A stretch of DNA of 64,000 nucleotides from Bradyrhizobium sp. 195 (lineage in GTDB: Bacteria > Pseudomonadota > Alphaproteobacteria > Rhizobiales > Xanthobacteraceae): positions 2,232,001 through 2,296,000 of the forward strand of contig NZ_CP082161.1 of the NCBI RefSeq assembly GCF_023101665.1. The letters are read 5' to 3'. Both the position numbers and the translations under genes were made by a program. Of this stretch, positions 43,442 to 53,248 are shown piece by piece; within the stretch, counting starts at the first letter, position 1; every line of letters begins with the position of its first letter. The notes under the pieces were generated by a model. It was not told the DNA's origin and ran no database searches. It worked only from the letters and a program-made list of their open reading frames with translations.

Positions 43442-43756
43442 GAGCCATCTGAAACGCGGTGACGGTACTGTTTGCCGCGTTCGCCATACGGAGTGGGAGC
43501 TCAAAGCGGTGGCGAATCAGGCTGATTCGAACATACCGCAACGATTCCGCCCCGTTCCCTTAAATTCGGGCCCATGACTCCGGCAATCCACGGCGCGATG
43601 CGATTTCCGCCCCGTGATGCAACGGGGCAACGGTAGTCTTGCGGATCACAAATCGGCAATCCGGCGCAAATAAGCCTGATATGTCTTGAATGTGCCGCTA
43701 TCTTCGGCCATCTGGCCGTTAACGGTCCGATCGGGCTTGGGGACTATACAAGAGCG
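43442..43756. other. Intergenic region between divergent envelope genes
   Basis: About 315 bp. It holds the promoters of two divergent genes. A hairpin-capable stretch CCCCGTGATGCAACGGGG lies near 43611-43628. I see no coding frame. Confidence 0.5.
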
Positions 43757-44962
43757 ATGATGATCAAACATTTTCTGACGATATGCGCTGCGGCAACAGT
43801 CGCTGCGGCGGGAACCTCGCTCGCGCAGGCTCAGAGCTATCCGGTCCAGCAGGCGCCGAGCTATGGCGCTCCGGCTGAATATCGGCCCGGCGATCGCACA
43901 CCGAATTTCGACGCGCTGGAAGATGACGACGACGCGATGCCGCAGGCATCGTTGCCGCCGCCCGGCCCGGCCGACGATCCGCGCTATGGCCGCCCGGTCG
44001 GCGCGCCCCCGGTCTACTCGGCCACGCCGCCGCAGGGTCCGGTGATGTCGCCGGATGATCCGCGTTATGGCCGCCCGGCTGGCGCTCCGGTCTATTCGGC
44101 CGCCCCGCCGCAGGGCCCCGTGATGTCGCCCGATGATCCCCGCTACGGCCGTCCTGCCGGTCCGCCGCCGGTGATCTATGCCAATCGTCCGGGCCAGCAG
44201 GGACAAGCTCCCGCCGGTGACGGCCTGCGTCCACCGGAAGCCGTCGGCGGTCCCGCTGCGACCGGAACGGTCCAGGCCGGTCAGCCGCCCGTCGGCGCCG
44301 ATGGCCGGCCGATGACAATGGCCGCGCTCCCGCCCGAGGAGCAGCCCGATGCTGCCCCGGTGCAGTTGCCGCAGAACCTGCGCCGCCAGGAAGTCGCGTT
44401 CCAGACCAAGGAGCCGGCCGGCACGCTCGTGGTCGATACCCCCAACACCTACCTCTATTACGTGCTCGGCAATGGCCGTGCGATCCGCTACGGCGTCCGC
44501 GTCGGCCGCGACGGCTTCACCTGGACCGGCGTGCAGAAGATCACCCGCAAGGCCGAGTGGCCCGATTGGCATCCGCCGACCGAGATGATCGAGCGCCAGC
44601 CCTATCTGCCGCGCTTCATGGCCGGCGGCCCCGGCAATCCGCTCGGCGCTCGCGCGATGTATCTCGGCTCGACCGTCTATCGCATCCACGGCACCAACCA
44701 GCCCTCGACCATCGGCAAGTTCGTGTCGTCCGGCTGTATCGGCATGCTGAACGAGGACGTCTCCGACCTGTTCGACCGCGTCAAGGTCGGCACCCGCGTG
44801 GTGGTGATGCCGGGCGGCCCGCCGCCGGGAACGGCGACCGCCTCCGCAGCGCCCGCGCCCGCTGCGGCCGGTCCGGCTCCGATGGCCGCCCAGGCCGGTC
44901 CGGTCCCGGGCACGCAGCCGACCGTGGTGCCGCCGCTGCCCGCGCCGGTCACCGTGCGCTAA
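43757..44962 (+). CDS. L,D-transpeptidase (YkuD domain) with Pro-rich repeat linker
   Basis: A 401-residue exported peptidoglycan cross-linking enzyme. A signal peptide (about 1-25, AQA) is followed by a Pro/Gly-rich linker with three tandem units starting DDPRYGRP at 73, 100 and 126. The YkuD catalytic domain spans about 210-350, with His311 (RIHGTN) and nucleophile Cys327 (SSGCIGM) in the family signature. The tail is Ala/Pro-rich. Such enzymes make 3-3 cross-links or attach outer-membrane proteins to peptidoglycan in Hyphomicrobiales. A strong terminator follows at 44989. Confidence 0.94.
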   Translation: MMIKHFLTICAAATVAAAGTSLAQAQSYPVQQAPSYGAPAEYRPGDRTPNFDALEDDDDAMPQASLPPPGPADDPRYGRPVGAPPVYSATPPQGPVMSPDDPRYGRPAGAPVYSAAPPQGPVMSPDDPRYGRPAGPPPVIYANRPGQQGQAPAGDGLRPPEAVGGPAATGTVQAGQPPVGADGRPMTMAALPPEEQPDAAPVQLPQNLRRQEVAFQTKEPAGTLVVDTPNTYLYYVLGNGRAIRYGVRVGRDGFTWTGVQKITRKAEWPDWHPPTEMIERQPYLPRFMAGGPGNPLGARAMYLGSTVYRIHGTNQPSTIGKFVSSGCIGMLNEDVSDLFDRVKVGTRVVVMPGGPPPGTATASAAPAPAAAGPAPMAAQAGPVPGTQPTVVPPLPAPVTVR

Positions 44963-44988
44963 GAGCTCCACGAATCCGATAGATTGGA

Positions 44989-45009
44989 GGGCGTGCCATC
45001 GGCACGCCC
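44989..45009. terminator. Bidirectional terminator hairpin
   Basis: GGGCGTGCC (44989-44997) and GGCACGCCC (45001-45009) form a perfect 9-bp stem with a 3-nt loop, between the convergent L,D-transpeptidase and hydroxyacid dehydrogenase genes. Only a short T-rich stretch follows on either side. Confidence 0.75.
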
Positions 45010-45018
45010 TTCATCGTT

Positions 45019-45981
45019 TCAGGCCAGCTTGCGCGGCAACTCGCGGCCCCCAGTGAAGGCGTCGATCGCCTCGACCATCTGGCCATAGTGGATGCGCAAG
45101 CCGTCCTCGGTGGCGTAGCCGAGATGCGGCGTCAGCACGAGATTGTCGAGCTTGCGGAAGGGATGATCGACTGGTAGCGGCTCGACCGCGAACACGTCAA
45201 TGCCGGCGCCCGCGATCTTGCGCTGCTGCAACGCCTCGAGCAGCGCCTGCTCGTCCACGATCGGCCCGCGCGCGGTGTTGACGAGAAAGGCCGTCGGCTT
45301 CATCCGCGCGAGATCGGCAGCGCCGACGAGGCCACGCGAGCGGTCGCTCAGCACTACGTGGATGGTGACGATGTCGGCCTTGGCGAACAGCTCCTCCTTG
45401 GTGGCATAGCCGACGCCTGCGCCTGCGCACTTCTCGGGCGTGAGGTTCGGGCTCCAGGCGATCACGTTCATGCCGAACGCCTTGGCGATCCCGGCCATCT
45501 TGCTGCCGAGCTTGCCGAGCCCGACGATGCCGAGCGTCATTCCCTCGATCTCGACGCCCGCAAAGGTCTGCCAGGGCTCGCCGGCATGCATGCGCGCGTT
45601 CTCGCGGCCGATGCCGCGGGTCAGCTCCAGGATCAGGCCCATGGTCAGCGGTGCCGTGGGATCGCGCGAATATTGCGTGCCGCCGATCGCCACATTGCGT
45701 GCCTTCGCGGCTTCCATGTCGATCGCGGCGTTGCGCATGCCGGACGTGAGCAGCAGCTTCAGCTTAGGCAAGCTCTCGAACAGGCTCTTGGGAAATGCGG
45801 TGCGCTCACGCATCGCGCAGATGATCTCAAAGTCGGCGAGCGCGCTGGCCGCGGCCTGTTCGGAGGCGAAGGGATGGCTGAAAGCGGTGACGTCGAGGCG
45901 GTCGGACAGTTTCTGCCAGTCGGCGACGTCGAGCGCTAGGTTGAAATAGTCGTCGAGAATTGCACAGCGCAGCCGGCTCAT
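45019..45981 (-). CDS. D-2-hydroxyacid dehydrogenase family protein
   Basis: A 320-residue NAD-dependent dehydrogenase related to SerA and hydroxypyruvate reductases. The Rossmann motif is GIVGLGKLGSKMAG, and the catalytic Arg, Glu and His are in NTARGP, FAVEPLP and LTPHLG. Start MSRLRCAILDDY fits the family. It interconverts a 2-oxo acid and D-2-hydroxy acid. It is a different subfamily from the GhrA-like enzyme at 14716. Substrate unknown. Confidence 0.9.
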   Translation of the reverse strand: MSRLRCAILDDYFNLALDVADWQKLSDRLDVTAFSHPFASEQAAASALADFEIICAMRERTAFPKSLFESLPKLKLLLTSGMRNAAIDMEAAKARNVAIGGTQYSRDPTAPLTMGLILELTRGIGRENARMHAGEPWQTFAGVEIEGMTLGIVGLGKLGSKMAGIAKAFGMNVIAWSPNLTPEKCAGAGVGYATKEELFAKADIVTIHVVLSDRSRGLVGAADLARMKPTAFLVNTARGPIVDEQALLEALQQRKIAGAGIDVFAVEPLPVDHPFRKLDNLVLTPHLGYATEDGLRIHYGQMVEAIDAFTGGRELPRKLA

Positions 45982-46111
45982 CAGCGTTCATCCACGGCGA
46001 GAGGTGAGGGCGCCAGGCGAGCGCCGTCGTCGGAACCGGGCCATGGTTGCGCGCAATCAGCCTTGCGCGCAAGCCGCATGCGTCTTCAAAAATCCGACAG
46101 CAGAGCGACGC

Positions 46112-46327
46112 TCAGAAATCGCGGGGCTTCAGGCGGAACGGCGCATCCATGCCGTGCTTGGCGCGCCAGGCGGGGCCGGGGCCGCGCATGTAGTGCAGTT
46201 CGGGCCGGTAGGGATTGAAGGCGGTGGCGAAGAAGCGCTTCCAGAATCCCTTGATCTCCGAGGCGAAGTCGGAGACGTGGCCGGCTTCTGCCGGAACAGG
46301 AAGAGAATGGGTCTCGATCAGAGCCAT
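46112..46327 (-). CDS. Small hypothetical protein
   Basis: A 71-residue soluble protein, MALIETHSLPVPAEAG at the start and a Trp/Phe-rich middle (EIKGFWKRFFATAFNPYRP), ending FRLKPRDF. Composition is that of a real folded protein and not of a shadow frame. I do not recognise a family or function. It lies between the hydroxyacid dehydrogenase and the divergent ettA gene. Confidence 0.65.
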   Translation of the reverse strand: MALIETHSLPVPAEAGHVSDFASEIKGFWKRFFATAFNPYRPELHYMRGPGPAWRAKHGMDAPFRLKPRDF

Positions 46328-46561
46328 GATGCGGCCTCGCTTTGCTCCCGTTCGTTCTGAGCGGGTGGCGCTGTTTCCGCGCGAAACCGAGCTTTCGGCC
46401 TGATTTATTAAAAGATGGTTTCAATTGTCCGGATCGGTGTCCGGATGGTGTCCGTCCCGTATTCATCCGTGGTGAACGGACGGAAAACATTGCCCTTTGG
46501 GGGCGGGATCGCTACATCGCAGGCGAAGCAAATTTCCTCAAATCGAAGGTTTTCGGGACCG

Positions 46562-48211
<1,650 letters not shown>

Positions 48212-48218
48212 TGGCGGC

Positions 48219-49445
48219 ATGATGCGGCGGGCGCTCATCGCTGCGGTGATCGCGGTCACCTGCGGCGCGTCGTCCGCCCGCGCCGCCGATGCCGCCTTCA
48301 CGCAGTTCATCGCTTCGCTGTGGCCGGAGGCGCAGGCCGAAGGCGTCTCGCGCAAGACGTTCGACGAGCAGACGCGCGGGCTCGAGCCGGACTACAAGCT
48401 GCCCGACCTGATCCTGCCCGGGCGCCCCGCGCTAGGCGCGCCGTCGCAGGCCGAGTTCGTGCAGGTGCCCGCCGACTACGTCAAGGAAGCCTCGATCGCA
48501 CGGCTTGCGGGCGAGGGGCAGCGGCTGCTGCAGAAATATCGTCCAGCGCTCAGCGAGATCGAGAAGAAGTCCGGCGTGCCCGCGACCGTCATGCTCGCGA
48601 TCTGGGGCCGCGAGACCGATTACGGCCGCTACACGCTGCCCTATGATCTGGTTCGTGTGCTGGCGACGCAGGCCTATGTCGGCCGCCGCAAGGACCAGTA
48701 CCGCACCGAGTTCATCCTCTCGCTGAAGATCCTCGGCGAGGGCGTGGTGACGCGCAAGGACATGCGTTCGTCCTGGGCGGGCGCCACCGGGCTCACGCAG
48801 TTCCTGCCGTCGGAATATTACAAGCACGGCGTCGACTTCGACGGCGACGGTCGCATCGACATCTGGCATTCCGTGCCCGATGCATTGGCCTCCGCGGCAC
48901 AGCAGCTCGTCAACAAGGGCTGGCAGAGCGGCATGCGCTGGGCCTACGAGGTGCAGGCGCCGGCCAAGATCGATTGCACGACGGGTGTGCCGGAGGTGAC
49001 GAAGCCGATCGGCCAGTGGCTGCGCGAAGGTTTTGTGCCGGTGCGCGGGCAAAAGCTCAGCGCGGCCGAGCAGGCGCAGCCGGCTTCGCTGCTCCAGCCG
49101 GAAGGCATCTACGGCCCGTCGTTCCTGACGACGAAGAACTACTTCGTCATCAAGGAATACAATTTCTCCGACCTCTATGTGCTGTTCGTCGGCCACCTCA
49201 GCGACCGCATGACGAGCCCGCTTCCGTTCGCAACACCCTGGGCGGCCTCCAAGCAATTGCGCACCAAGGATGTCGAGACCATGCAGCGCGGACTCACCCG
49301 CGTCGGGCTCTACAAGGACAAGATCGACGGCAAGGCCGGCATGCTGACGCGGGCGGCACTCGGCGCCTATCAGAAGTCGGCGGGGCTGAAGGTCGATTGC
49401 TGGCCGAGCGAAGAGGTGCTGCGCTCGATCCAGGCGGCGCGATAG
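48219..49445 (+). CDS. Lytic murein transglycosylase, MltB family with PG-binding domain
   Basis: A 408-residue periplasmic enzyme cleaving peptidoglycan glycan strands to anhydro-muropeptides. Signal peptide at about 1-22. The SLT_2/MltB domain spans about 25-320 with catalytic Glu132 in IWGRETDYG and the family segment GATGLTQFLPSEYY. A C-terminal PG_binding_1 domain (about 345-405: DVETMQRGLTRVGLYKDKID) targets the wall. The gene starts 7 bp after ettA, so it is probably co-transcribed, and is followed by a terminator. Confidence 0.93.
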   Translation: MMRRALIAAVIAVTCGASSARAADAAFTQFIASLWPEAQAEGVSRKTFDEQTRGLEPDYKLPDLILPGRPALGAPSQAEFVQVPADYVKEASIARLAGEGQRLLQKYRPALSEIEKKSGVPATVMLAIWGRETDYGRYTLPYDLVRVLATQAYVGRRKDQYRTEFILSLKILGEGVVTRKDMRSSWAGATGLTQFLPSEYYKHGVDFDGDGRIDIWHSVPDALASAAQQLVNKGWQSGMRWAYEVQAPAKIDCTTGVPEVTKPIGQWLREGFVPVRGQKLSAAEQAQPASLLQPEGIYGPSFLTTKNYFVIKEYNFSDLYVLFVGHLSDRMTSPLPFATPWAASKQLRTKDVETMQRGLTRVGLYKDKIDGKAGMLTRAALGAYQKSAGLKVDCWPSEEVLRSIQAAR

Positions 49446-49462
49446 CGCAGGGGGCAAAAGAA

Positions 49463-49491
49463 AAGCCCGGCCGATGGTTTCGGCCGGGCTT
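49463..49491. terminator. Strong hairpin terminator
   Basis: AAGCCCGGCCGA (49463-49474) and TCGGCCGGGCTT (49480-49491) make a 12-bp stem with a 5-nt loop, flanked by A-rich sequence on the left and ending TT. It lies between the convergent transglycosylase and the small exported protein gene, and can serve both. Confidence 0.85.
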
Positions 49492-49525
49492 CGATCGCGG
49501 CGCTGGTGAGCGCCGTGCGATCAGA

Positions 49526-49807
49526 TCAGTAGCAAACGCGAACCGGGCGCACGACCCAGCCGTAGCCGTCCCAATAACGCTGACGCTGCCAGTAGCAGGG
49601 CGCGGGCGGCGGGGGCTCGGCGACGTAAACCGGACCGCCGTAGGCGGGGCGGCTCGACGCGATGGCGCCGCCGACGATCGCGCCGCCGATCAGGCCGGCC
49701 GCGATGCCGGCGCCGACGCCGTCATGGGCCTTGGCGGACGGAGTGGCGGTCACCAGCGAACCGGCGACCGTCGCAACCGTGAGGGCGGCAACTAAAGTCT
49801 TCTTCAT
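49526..49807 (-). CDS. Small exported glycine-zipper protein
   Basis: A 93-residue protein with a signal peptide (about 1-27, AKA), a glycine-zipper helix (GVGAGIAAGLIGGAIVGGAI) likely to insert in or associate with a membrane, and a Tyr/Trp-rich tail ending RYWDGYGWVVRPVRVCY. It is paralogous to the gene at 50034: both share the zipper and the WDGYGW...R.VC ending with a Cys upstream, suggesting a disulfide. These are probably outer-membrane or periplasmic proteins. Function unknown. Confidence 0.85.
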   Translation of the reverse strand: MKKTLVAALTVATVAGSLVTATPSAKAHDGVGAGIAAGLIGGAIVGGAIASSRPAYGGPVYVAEPPPPAPCYWQRQRYWDGYGWVVRPVRVCY

Positions 49808-50033
49808 GCTCAGGGCTCTCCTGGGAGATGGGTTCCTCTTGTTAGAGGCGCCCGGGTTTCAAAGGTTCACGCACACGCTGATGGAATTGGCCGTGCAGCT
49901 AGGAAGCGCGCAATTGGTCAACCCACGGTAAACGCGCACGGAGCTGTGACGAGAAAAAGCGGTCTTTTTCGGGCTCCGAGATGAACGGCGCCTCCGTAGT
50001 AAAGCGGTCCAGACGAACCGCCCCGCGACGCCT

Positions 50034-50357
50034 TCAGCCGCAGACTCTGGCGCGGCGGACGCGCCAGCCATAGCCGTCCCAGAAGCGCTGCTTCTGCCAG
50101 ACGCAGTTGCCACCGTAATAGCCATCGGAAACATAGCCCGGACCCGGCGCGTAGTAGCGGGGCGGATAATAGCCGGGTTCGTAATAGCCCGGGCCGGGTC
50201 CGTAATAATACGGAGAGGCCAGTGCACCGCCGACAATGGCGCCGCCGATGATTCCGGCCGCCACTCCCGCCGCGACGCCGCGCTGTGCATGGACCGGTGT
50301 TGCGGCCGCAAAGGCCAAGGAGGCGACGGCAGTAACCGCCAGGAGCAACTTCTTCAT
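50034..50357 (-). CDS. Small exported glycine-zipper protein, paralogue
   Basis: A 107-residue paralogue of the gene at 49526. The ATG at 50357 opens a signal peptide (MKKLLLAVTAVASLAFAAA, cleaved near VHA), followed by the zipper GVAAGVAAGIIGGAIVGGAL, a Tyr/Pro/Gly-rich stretch of about 40 residues that the paralogue lacks, and the shared ending CVWQKQRFWDGYGW then RVRRARVCG. A start 18 codons earlier is open but has no signal. The two genes are tandem, 226 bp apart. Confidence 0.83.
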   Translation of the reverse strand: MKKLLLAVTAVASLAFAAATPVHAQRGVAAGVAAGIIGGAIVGGALASPYYYGPGPGYYEPGYYPPRYYAPGPGYVSDGYYGGNCVWQKQRFWDGYGWRVRRARVCG

Positions 50358-50503
50358 GGGCTTTGGCCTTTCGTAGGAACGCGCGGGAACTCTTTGGGAG
50401 CAAAGTTCCATACTTCGTTTGAATGATCAATGAACGGCCCCTTTGCCGGGCGCGACCAATGGATATCGGGCACAGATGTGCCTGGGAGGCGAGTTGGACC
50501 ACG

Positions 50504-50800
50504 ATGATAGGTGCATTGATCGCTGCTGGAGTTATCTTCGCGATCGGCTACGGCTGGATCGTGCACTTTCAGAACCGCAGCCAGCGCCGCTCGCGGGCCG
50601 CGGCCGGCGGCGACGGCGGTAATGGCGGCGGCGACAGCTACACGGGGACGAATGACGGCGTCTGGCTGGGGAGCTGGTTTTCCGGCGGCAGTTCGGGGAG
50701 CTCGAGCGACGGCGGCAGCCGTTCCAGCAGTGACAGTGGCGGTAGTGGCGGGGATTGCGGAGGTGGCGGCGACGGGGGTGGAGGGGGCGGCGGCGACTAG
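50504..50800 (+). CDS. Small membrane-anchored Gly/Ser-rich protein
   Basis: A 98-residue protein with one N-terminal membrane helix (MIGALIAAGVIFAIGYGWIV) and a low-complexity Gly/Ser/Asp tail that contains TNDGVWLGSWFSGG and ends in a long run of glycines with one Cys. Start at 50504 puts the helix at the N-terminus; the frame is open 27 codons further upstream. Related Gly-rich tails occur in alphaproteobacterial membrane proteins of unknown role. Function unknown. Confidence 0.62.
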   Translation: MIGALIAAGVIFAIGYGWIVHFQNRSQRRSRAAAGGDGGNGGGDSYTGTNDGVWLGSWFSGGSSGSSSDGGSRSSSDSGGSGGDCGGGGDGGGGGGGD

Positions 50801-50835
50801 ATCCGCTCTAATCTTGATCCAGCGCAACGCTGGGT

Positions 50836-50851
50836 TTTAGAGCCGTTCTAG
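50836..50851 (+). promoter_or_regulatory. ICE-like palindrome upstream of bfd (probable Irr site)
   Basis: TTAGAG-CCG-TTCTAG (50837-50851) is an imperfect copy of the perfect palindrome TTAGAA-GCA-TTCTAA found before bfr. Irr is the haem-responsive iron regulator of rhizobia and binds ICE motifs of this form (known). It lies about 110 bp before the bfd start. Confidence 0.6.
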
Positions 50852-50962
50852 GCTGCTGCTGGGGCCAGTTTGGAATAGCTTCAAATACCGCTTTTTCCTT
50901 TTGCATCCGGCCGGCCCGTTAAATATCGATGGTGACGCATCACCGAAGGGCCTGCCGCTTCC

Positions 50963-51235
50963 ATGATCGTTTGTTCCTGTAACGTGCTGAGCGATGACGA
51001 CATCCGCGCCGCCGTCGCCGAGTCCGACGACGCTGTGCGCCATGCCAAGCAGGTCTATGGGTGCCTCGGCTGTAGCGCCGAATGCGGCCGCTGCGCCCGG
51101 ACGATCAAGACCATCATCGACGAAGCGCTTGGCCCCTGCGCCCAGTCCTGCTGCTCGGGCTGCCCGCATAGCCACACCGTGGCCGCCAATGACGAGACGG
51201 CCCAGCCCGCTCAATTCGCCCTCGCGGCCTGCTGA
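50963..51235 (+). CDS. bfd: Bacterioferritin-associated ferredoxin, (2Fe-2S)-binding, with Cys-rich tail
   Basis: A 90-residue ferredoxin that donates electrons to bacterioferritin to release iron. The four cluster ligands are Cys4 and Cys6 (VCSCNV) and Cys41 and Cys44 (ECGRC), as in E. coli Bfd. It has two more cysteines before the second pair (Cys34, Cys37) and a C-terminal extension with Cys59, Cys63, Cys64 and Cys67 (GPCAQSCCSGCPHSH) absent from E. coli Bfd. bfr follows 133 bp downstream with its own regulatory palindrome. Confidence 0.94.
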   Translation: MIVCSCNVLSDDDIRAAVAESDDAVRHAKQVYGCLGCSAECGRCARTIKTIIDEALGPCAQSCCSGCPHSHTVAANDETAQPAQFALAAC

Positions 51236-51310
51236 AGGCCTTTCGCCAGCTCGGCTGAGCTTTTCCCCGGCTGCGTCTCCGTAGCCGGTTGCCCTCATTC
51301 GCAAACTGAC

Positions 51311-51325
51311 TTAGAAGCATTCTAA
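51311..51325 (+). promoter_or_regulatory. ICE motif upstream of bfr (probable Irr operator)
   Basis: A perfect palindrome, TTAGAA-GCA-TTCTAA, 43 bp before the bfr start. It matches the ICE (iron control element) form bound by Irr in rhizobia, which represses iron-storage genes when iron or haem is low. A weaker copy precedes bfd. Confidence 0.75.
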
Positions 51326-51368
51326 ACTCGGTTAGGGCCGATTTGGACTGCAAGAGCTGGAGTGAACC

Positions 51369-51857
51369 ATGCAGGGCGACGCAAAAGTTATCGACTATCT
51401 CAACAAGGCACTGCGTCACGAGCTGACTGCGATCAACCAGTACTGGCTGCACTACCGCTTCCTCGACAATTGGGGTCTCCTCGACATGGCCAAGGTCTGG
51501 CGCAAGGAGTCCATCGAGGAGATGGAGCACGCCGACAAGCTCACCGCGCGCATCTTGTTCTTCGACGGCTTCCCGAACATGCAGGTGCTCGACCCCTTGC
51601 GCATCGGCCAGAACGTCAAGGAGATCATCGAGTGCGACCTCGCTGCCGAGATGAGCGCGCGTGCGCTCTACCAGGAAGCGGCGACCTACTGCCACGGCGT
51701 CAAGGACTATGTCACGCGTGACCTGTTCGAGAAGCTGATGAGCGACGAGGAGCACCACATCGACTTCCTCGAAACCCAGCTCGATTTGATCGGCCGCATC
51801 GGCCTCGAGCTCTACACCCAGAAGCACGTCGGCGGCCTCGAAGGCGAGGGGCACTGA
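51369..51857 (+). CDS. bfr: Bacterioferritin
   Basis: A 162-residue haem-binding ferritin subunit of 24-mer iron stores. The ferroxidase ligands are all at their standard positions: Glu18, Glu51, His54, Glu94, Glu127 and His130, with haem-ligand Met52. A GGAG-type ribosome site precedes the ATG at 51369. An ICE palindrome lies just upstream, so expression should rise when iron is plentiful. bfd lies upstream on the same strand. The sequence is otherwise unremarkable. Confidence 0.97.
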   Translation: MQGDAKVIDYLNKALRHELTAINQYWLHYRFLDNWGLLDMAKVWRKESIEEMEHADKLTARILFFDGFPNMQVLDPLRIGQNVKEIIECDLAAEMSARALYQEAATYCHGVKDYVTRDLFEKLMSDEEHHIDFLETQLDLIGRIGLELYTQKHVGGLEGEGH

Positions 51858-51889
51858 GCTAGCGCACCAACGTAGCTACTCACTCCGCT

Positions 51890-52020
51890 GTCGTCCCCGC
51901 GAACGCGGGACCCATAACCACAGGGGTGGTTGTGGGATGAGCTAGTAACTCCGAGTCTTCGTCAAACTCAATCCTGTGGTTATGGGTCCCGGATCTGCGC
52001 TTCGCTTGTCCGGGACGACA
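51890..52020. repeat. Double-hairpin palindrome, GTCGTCCCCGCG type
   Basis: About 131 bp with outer ends GTCGTCCC and GGGACGAC. Each end folds locally (GTCCCCGCGAACGCGGGAC; GTCCCGG ... TTGTCCGGGAC), and a 14-bp inner inverted repeat (CCCATAACCACAGG at 51911-51924 with 51973-51986) joins them. Same architecture as the ATCCAGTA family with different sequence. Confidence 0.82.
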
Positions 52021-52055
52021 CTGTGATTGCCGCGCCAGCTACAACTACGCCCCAC

Positions 52056-52658
52056 CTACAACTGTGTCTTGTAGAGTTCTTCCACGGTCTCCTGGCTCGC
52101 CGGCTCCCCAAGGCCGGTCTGGTCGTGAATGACCGTCACGATGCTCGGCATCACCGAGCGCTGCACCTTCTCGGGCGACCACAGCTTCGAGCGCATCAGC
52201 GCCTTGCCGCAGTGGAAATAGACTTCGCTGACCGCGACGTTCAACACCGCGCGCGGCGGCTTGCCGAACTCCACCATGGAAGCGAGCAGATCCGGATCGG
52301 CCGACAGCGTACCGCGTCCGCCGACGCGTAGCGTCTCGTCGATCCCGGGCACGAAGAACAGCAGATGCACGAAACCCGAGCCTTCGACGACGTTGCGGAA
52401 ACTGTCGATGCGGTTGTTGCCGGAGCGATCAGGCATCAATAGCTGGTTGGGACCTGCGACGTGGACGAAGCCGATGCTGCCGCCGCGTGGCGAGGCATCG
52501 ACGCTGCCGTCCGCGCCCGATGTCGCGAGCACGCAGAACGGCGACATCTCGATGAACTTCTTCGCATGCGCATCGATCGCGGGACGCGCCTTCGCGATCA
52601 CGCGGGGGCTCGGCTTGGCATAGATGGTGGCGAGGTCTTCGGCGCAAAGATCGGTCAA
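52056..52658 (-). CDS. Pyridoxamine 5'-phosphate oxidase family flavoprotein
   Basis: A 200-residue split-barrel FMN-binding protein of the MSMEG_1061-like group. CVLATSGADGSVDASPRGGS is the FMN-site region, followed by NQLLMPDRSGNNRIDSFRN. The C-terminal CGKALMRSKLW segment is typical. Members are oxidoreductases of undefined substrate, not true PdxH. It follows a palindromic repeat at its 3' side and has no clear operon partner. Confidence 0.87.
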   Translation of the reverse strand: MTDLCAEDLATIYAKPSPRVIAKARPAIDAHAKKFIEMSPFCVLATSGADGSVDASPRGGSIGFVHVAGPNQLLMPDRSGNNRIDSFRNVVEGSGFVHLLFFVPGIDETLRVGGRGTLSADPDLLASMVEFGKPPRAVLNVAVSEVYFHCGKALMRSKLWSPEKVQRSVMPSIVTVIHDQTGLGEPASQETVEELYKTQL

Positions 52659-52729
52659 CGGCGTGCCTCCGCATCAGCTTTGCGACAAGCTACCCGATCG
52701 CGCCGCCTCAGCCAACGAAATCCATCATG

Positions 52730-53083
52730 CTAGACCGCATCCGCCGGCACGAAGCAGCTGATGATGATGGCGCCGCGGTGGTGAACGTACCAGACCACCG
52801 CCTGGCCGACCGGATTGCCCTGACCGCGGATGATGGCGCGTTCGGGCACCTCCATCCATTGTCCCTCGATCGGCACCCAATAGGCGCCACTCCGCACGTC
52901 GTAGTCGGTGCGATGGCCGTCGGAGATGTCGCAGCAGGGCACGCCGTTCGGCGCGATCACGCTCTTGAACCAGGCGCGGATGTCGGGCGGGACGTGGTCG
53001 TATTGTCCGTTGTCGAACGCGAATGCGGCGCTCGTTAGCGCCGTCAGCGCGGCCAGCCAAACGCACAGTGCGAGCCTGTGCAT
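52730..53083 (-). CDS. Exported protein of unknown function
   Basis: A 117-residue protein with a signal peptide (about 1-22, AFA). The mature part contains two adjacent cysteines (NGVPCCDISDGHRTDYDVR) and ends with another (IISCFVPADAV). The CC-D-x-x-D-G-H segment could bind metal or form a disulfide. Related short proteins occur widely in Bradyrhizobium as I recall, without an assigned role. The alpha/beta hydrolase gene lies upstream on the same strand. Confidence 0.78.
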   Translation of the reverse strand: MHRLALCVWLAALTALTSAAFAFDNGQYDHVPPDIRAWFKSVIAPNGVPCCDISDGHRTDYDVRSGAYWVPIEGQWMEVPERAIIRGQGNPVGQAVVWYVHHRGAIIISCFVPADAV

Positions 53084-53248
53084 GCGATCCTCCTCGTCGC
53101 GTCGTGCCAGTGGCGCGATTGTCCCGCGCGGCGATTCGTATTGTTGACGCGATTAAGCCCGAGCTGTCAGCGCATTGCATGCTCAAATAATATGCGGCGC
53201 CGGGGCGCCGCATATGATGCGTTGCGATATGATGGCGCGCCCGGCGAT

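Noticed and set aside
43646..44971. A 441-codon minus-strand frame opposite the L,D-transpeptidase
   Set aside because: Its Gly/Arg repeats are the mirror of the transpeptidase linker repeats; the catalytic motif on the plus strand decides the matter.
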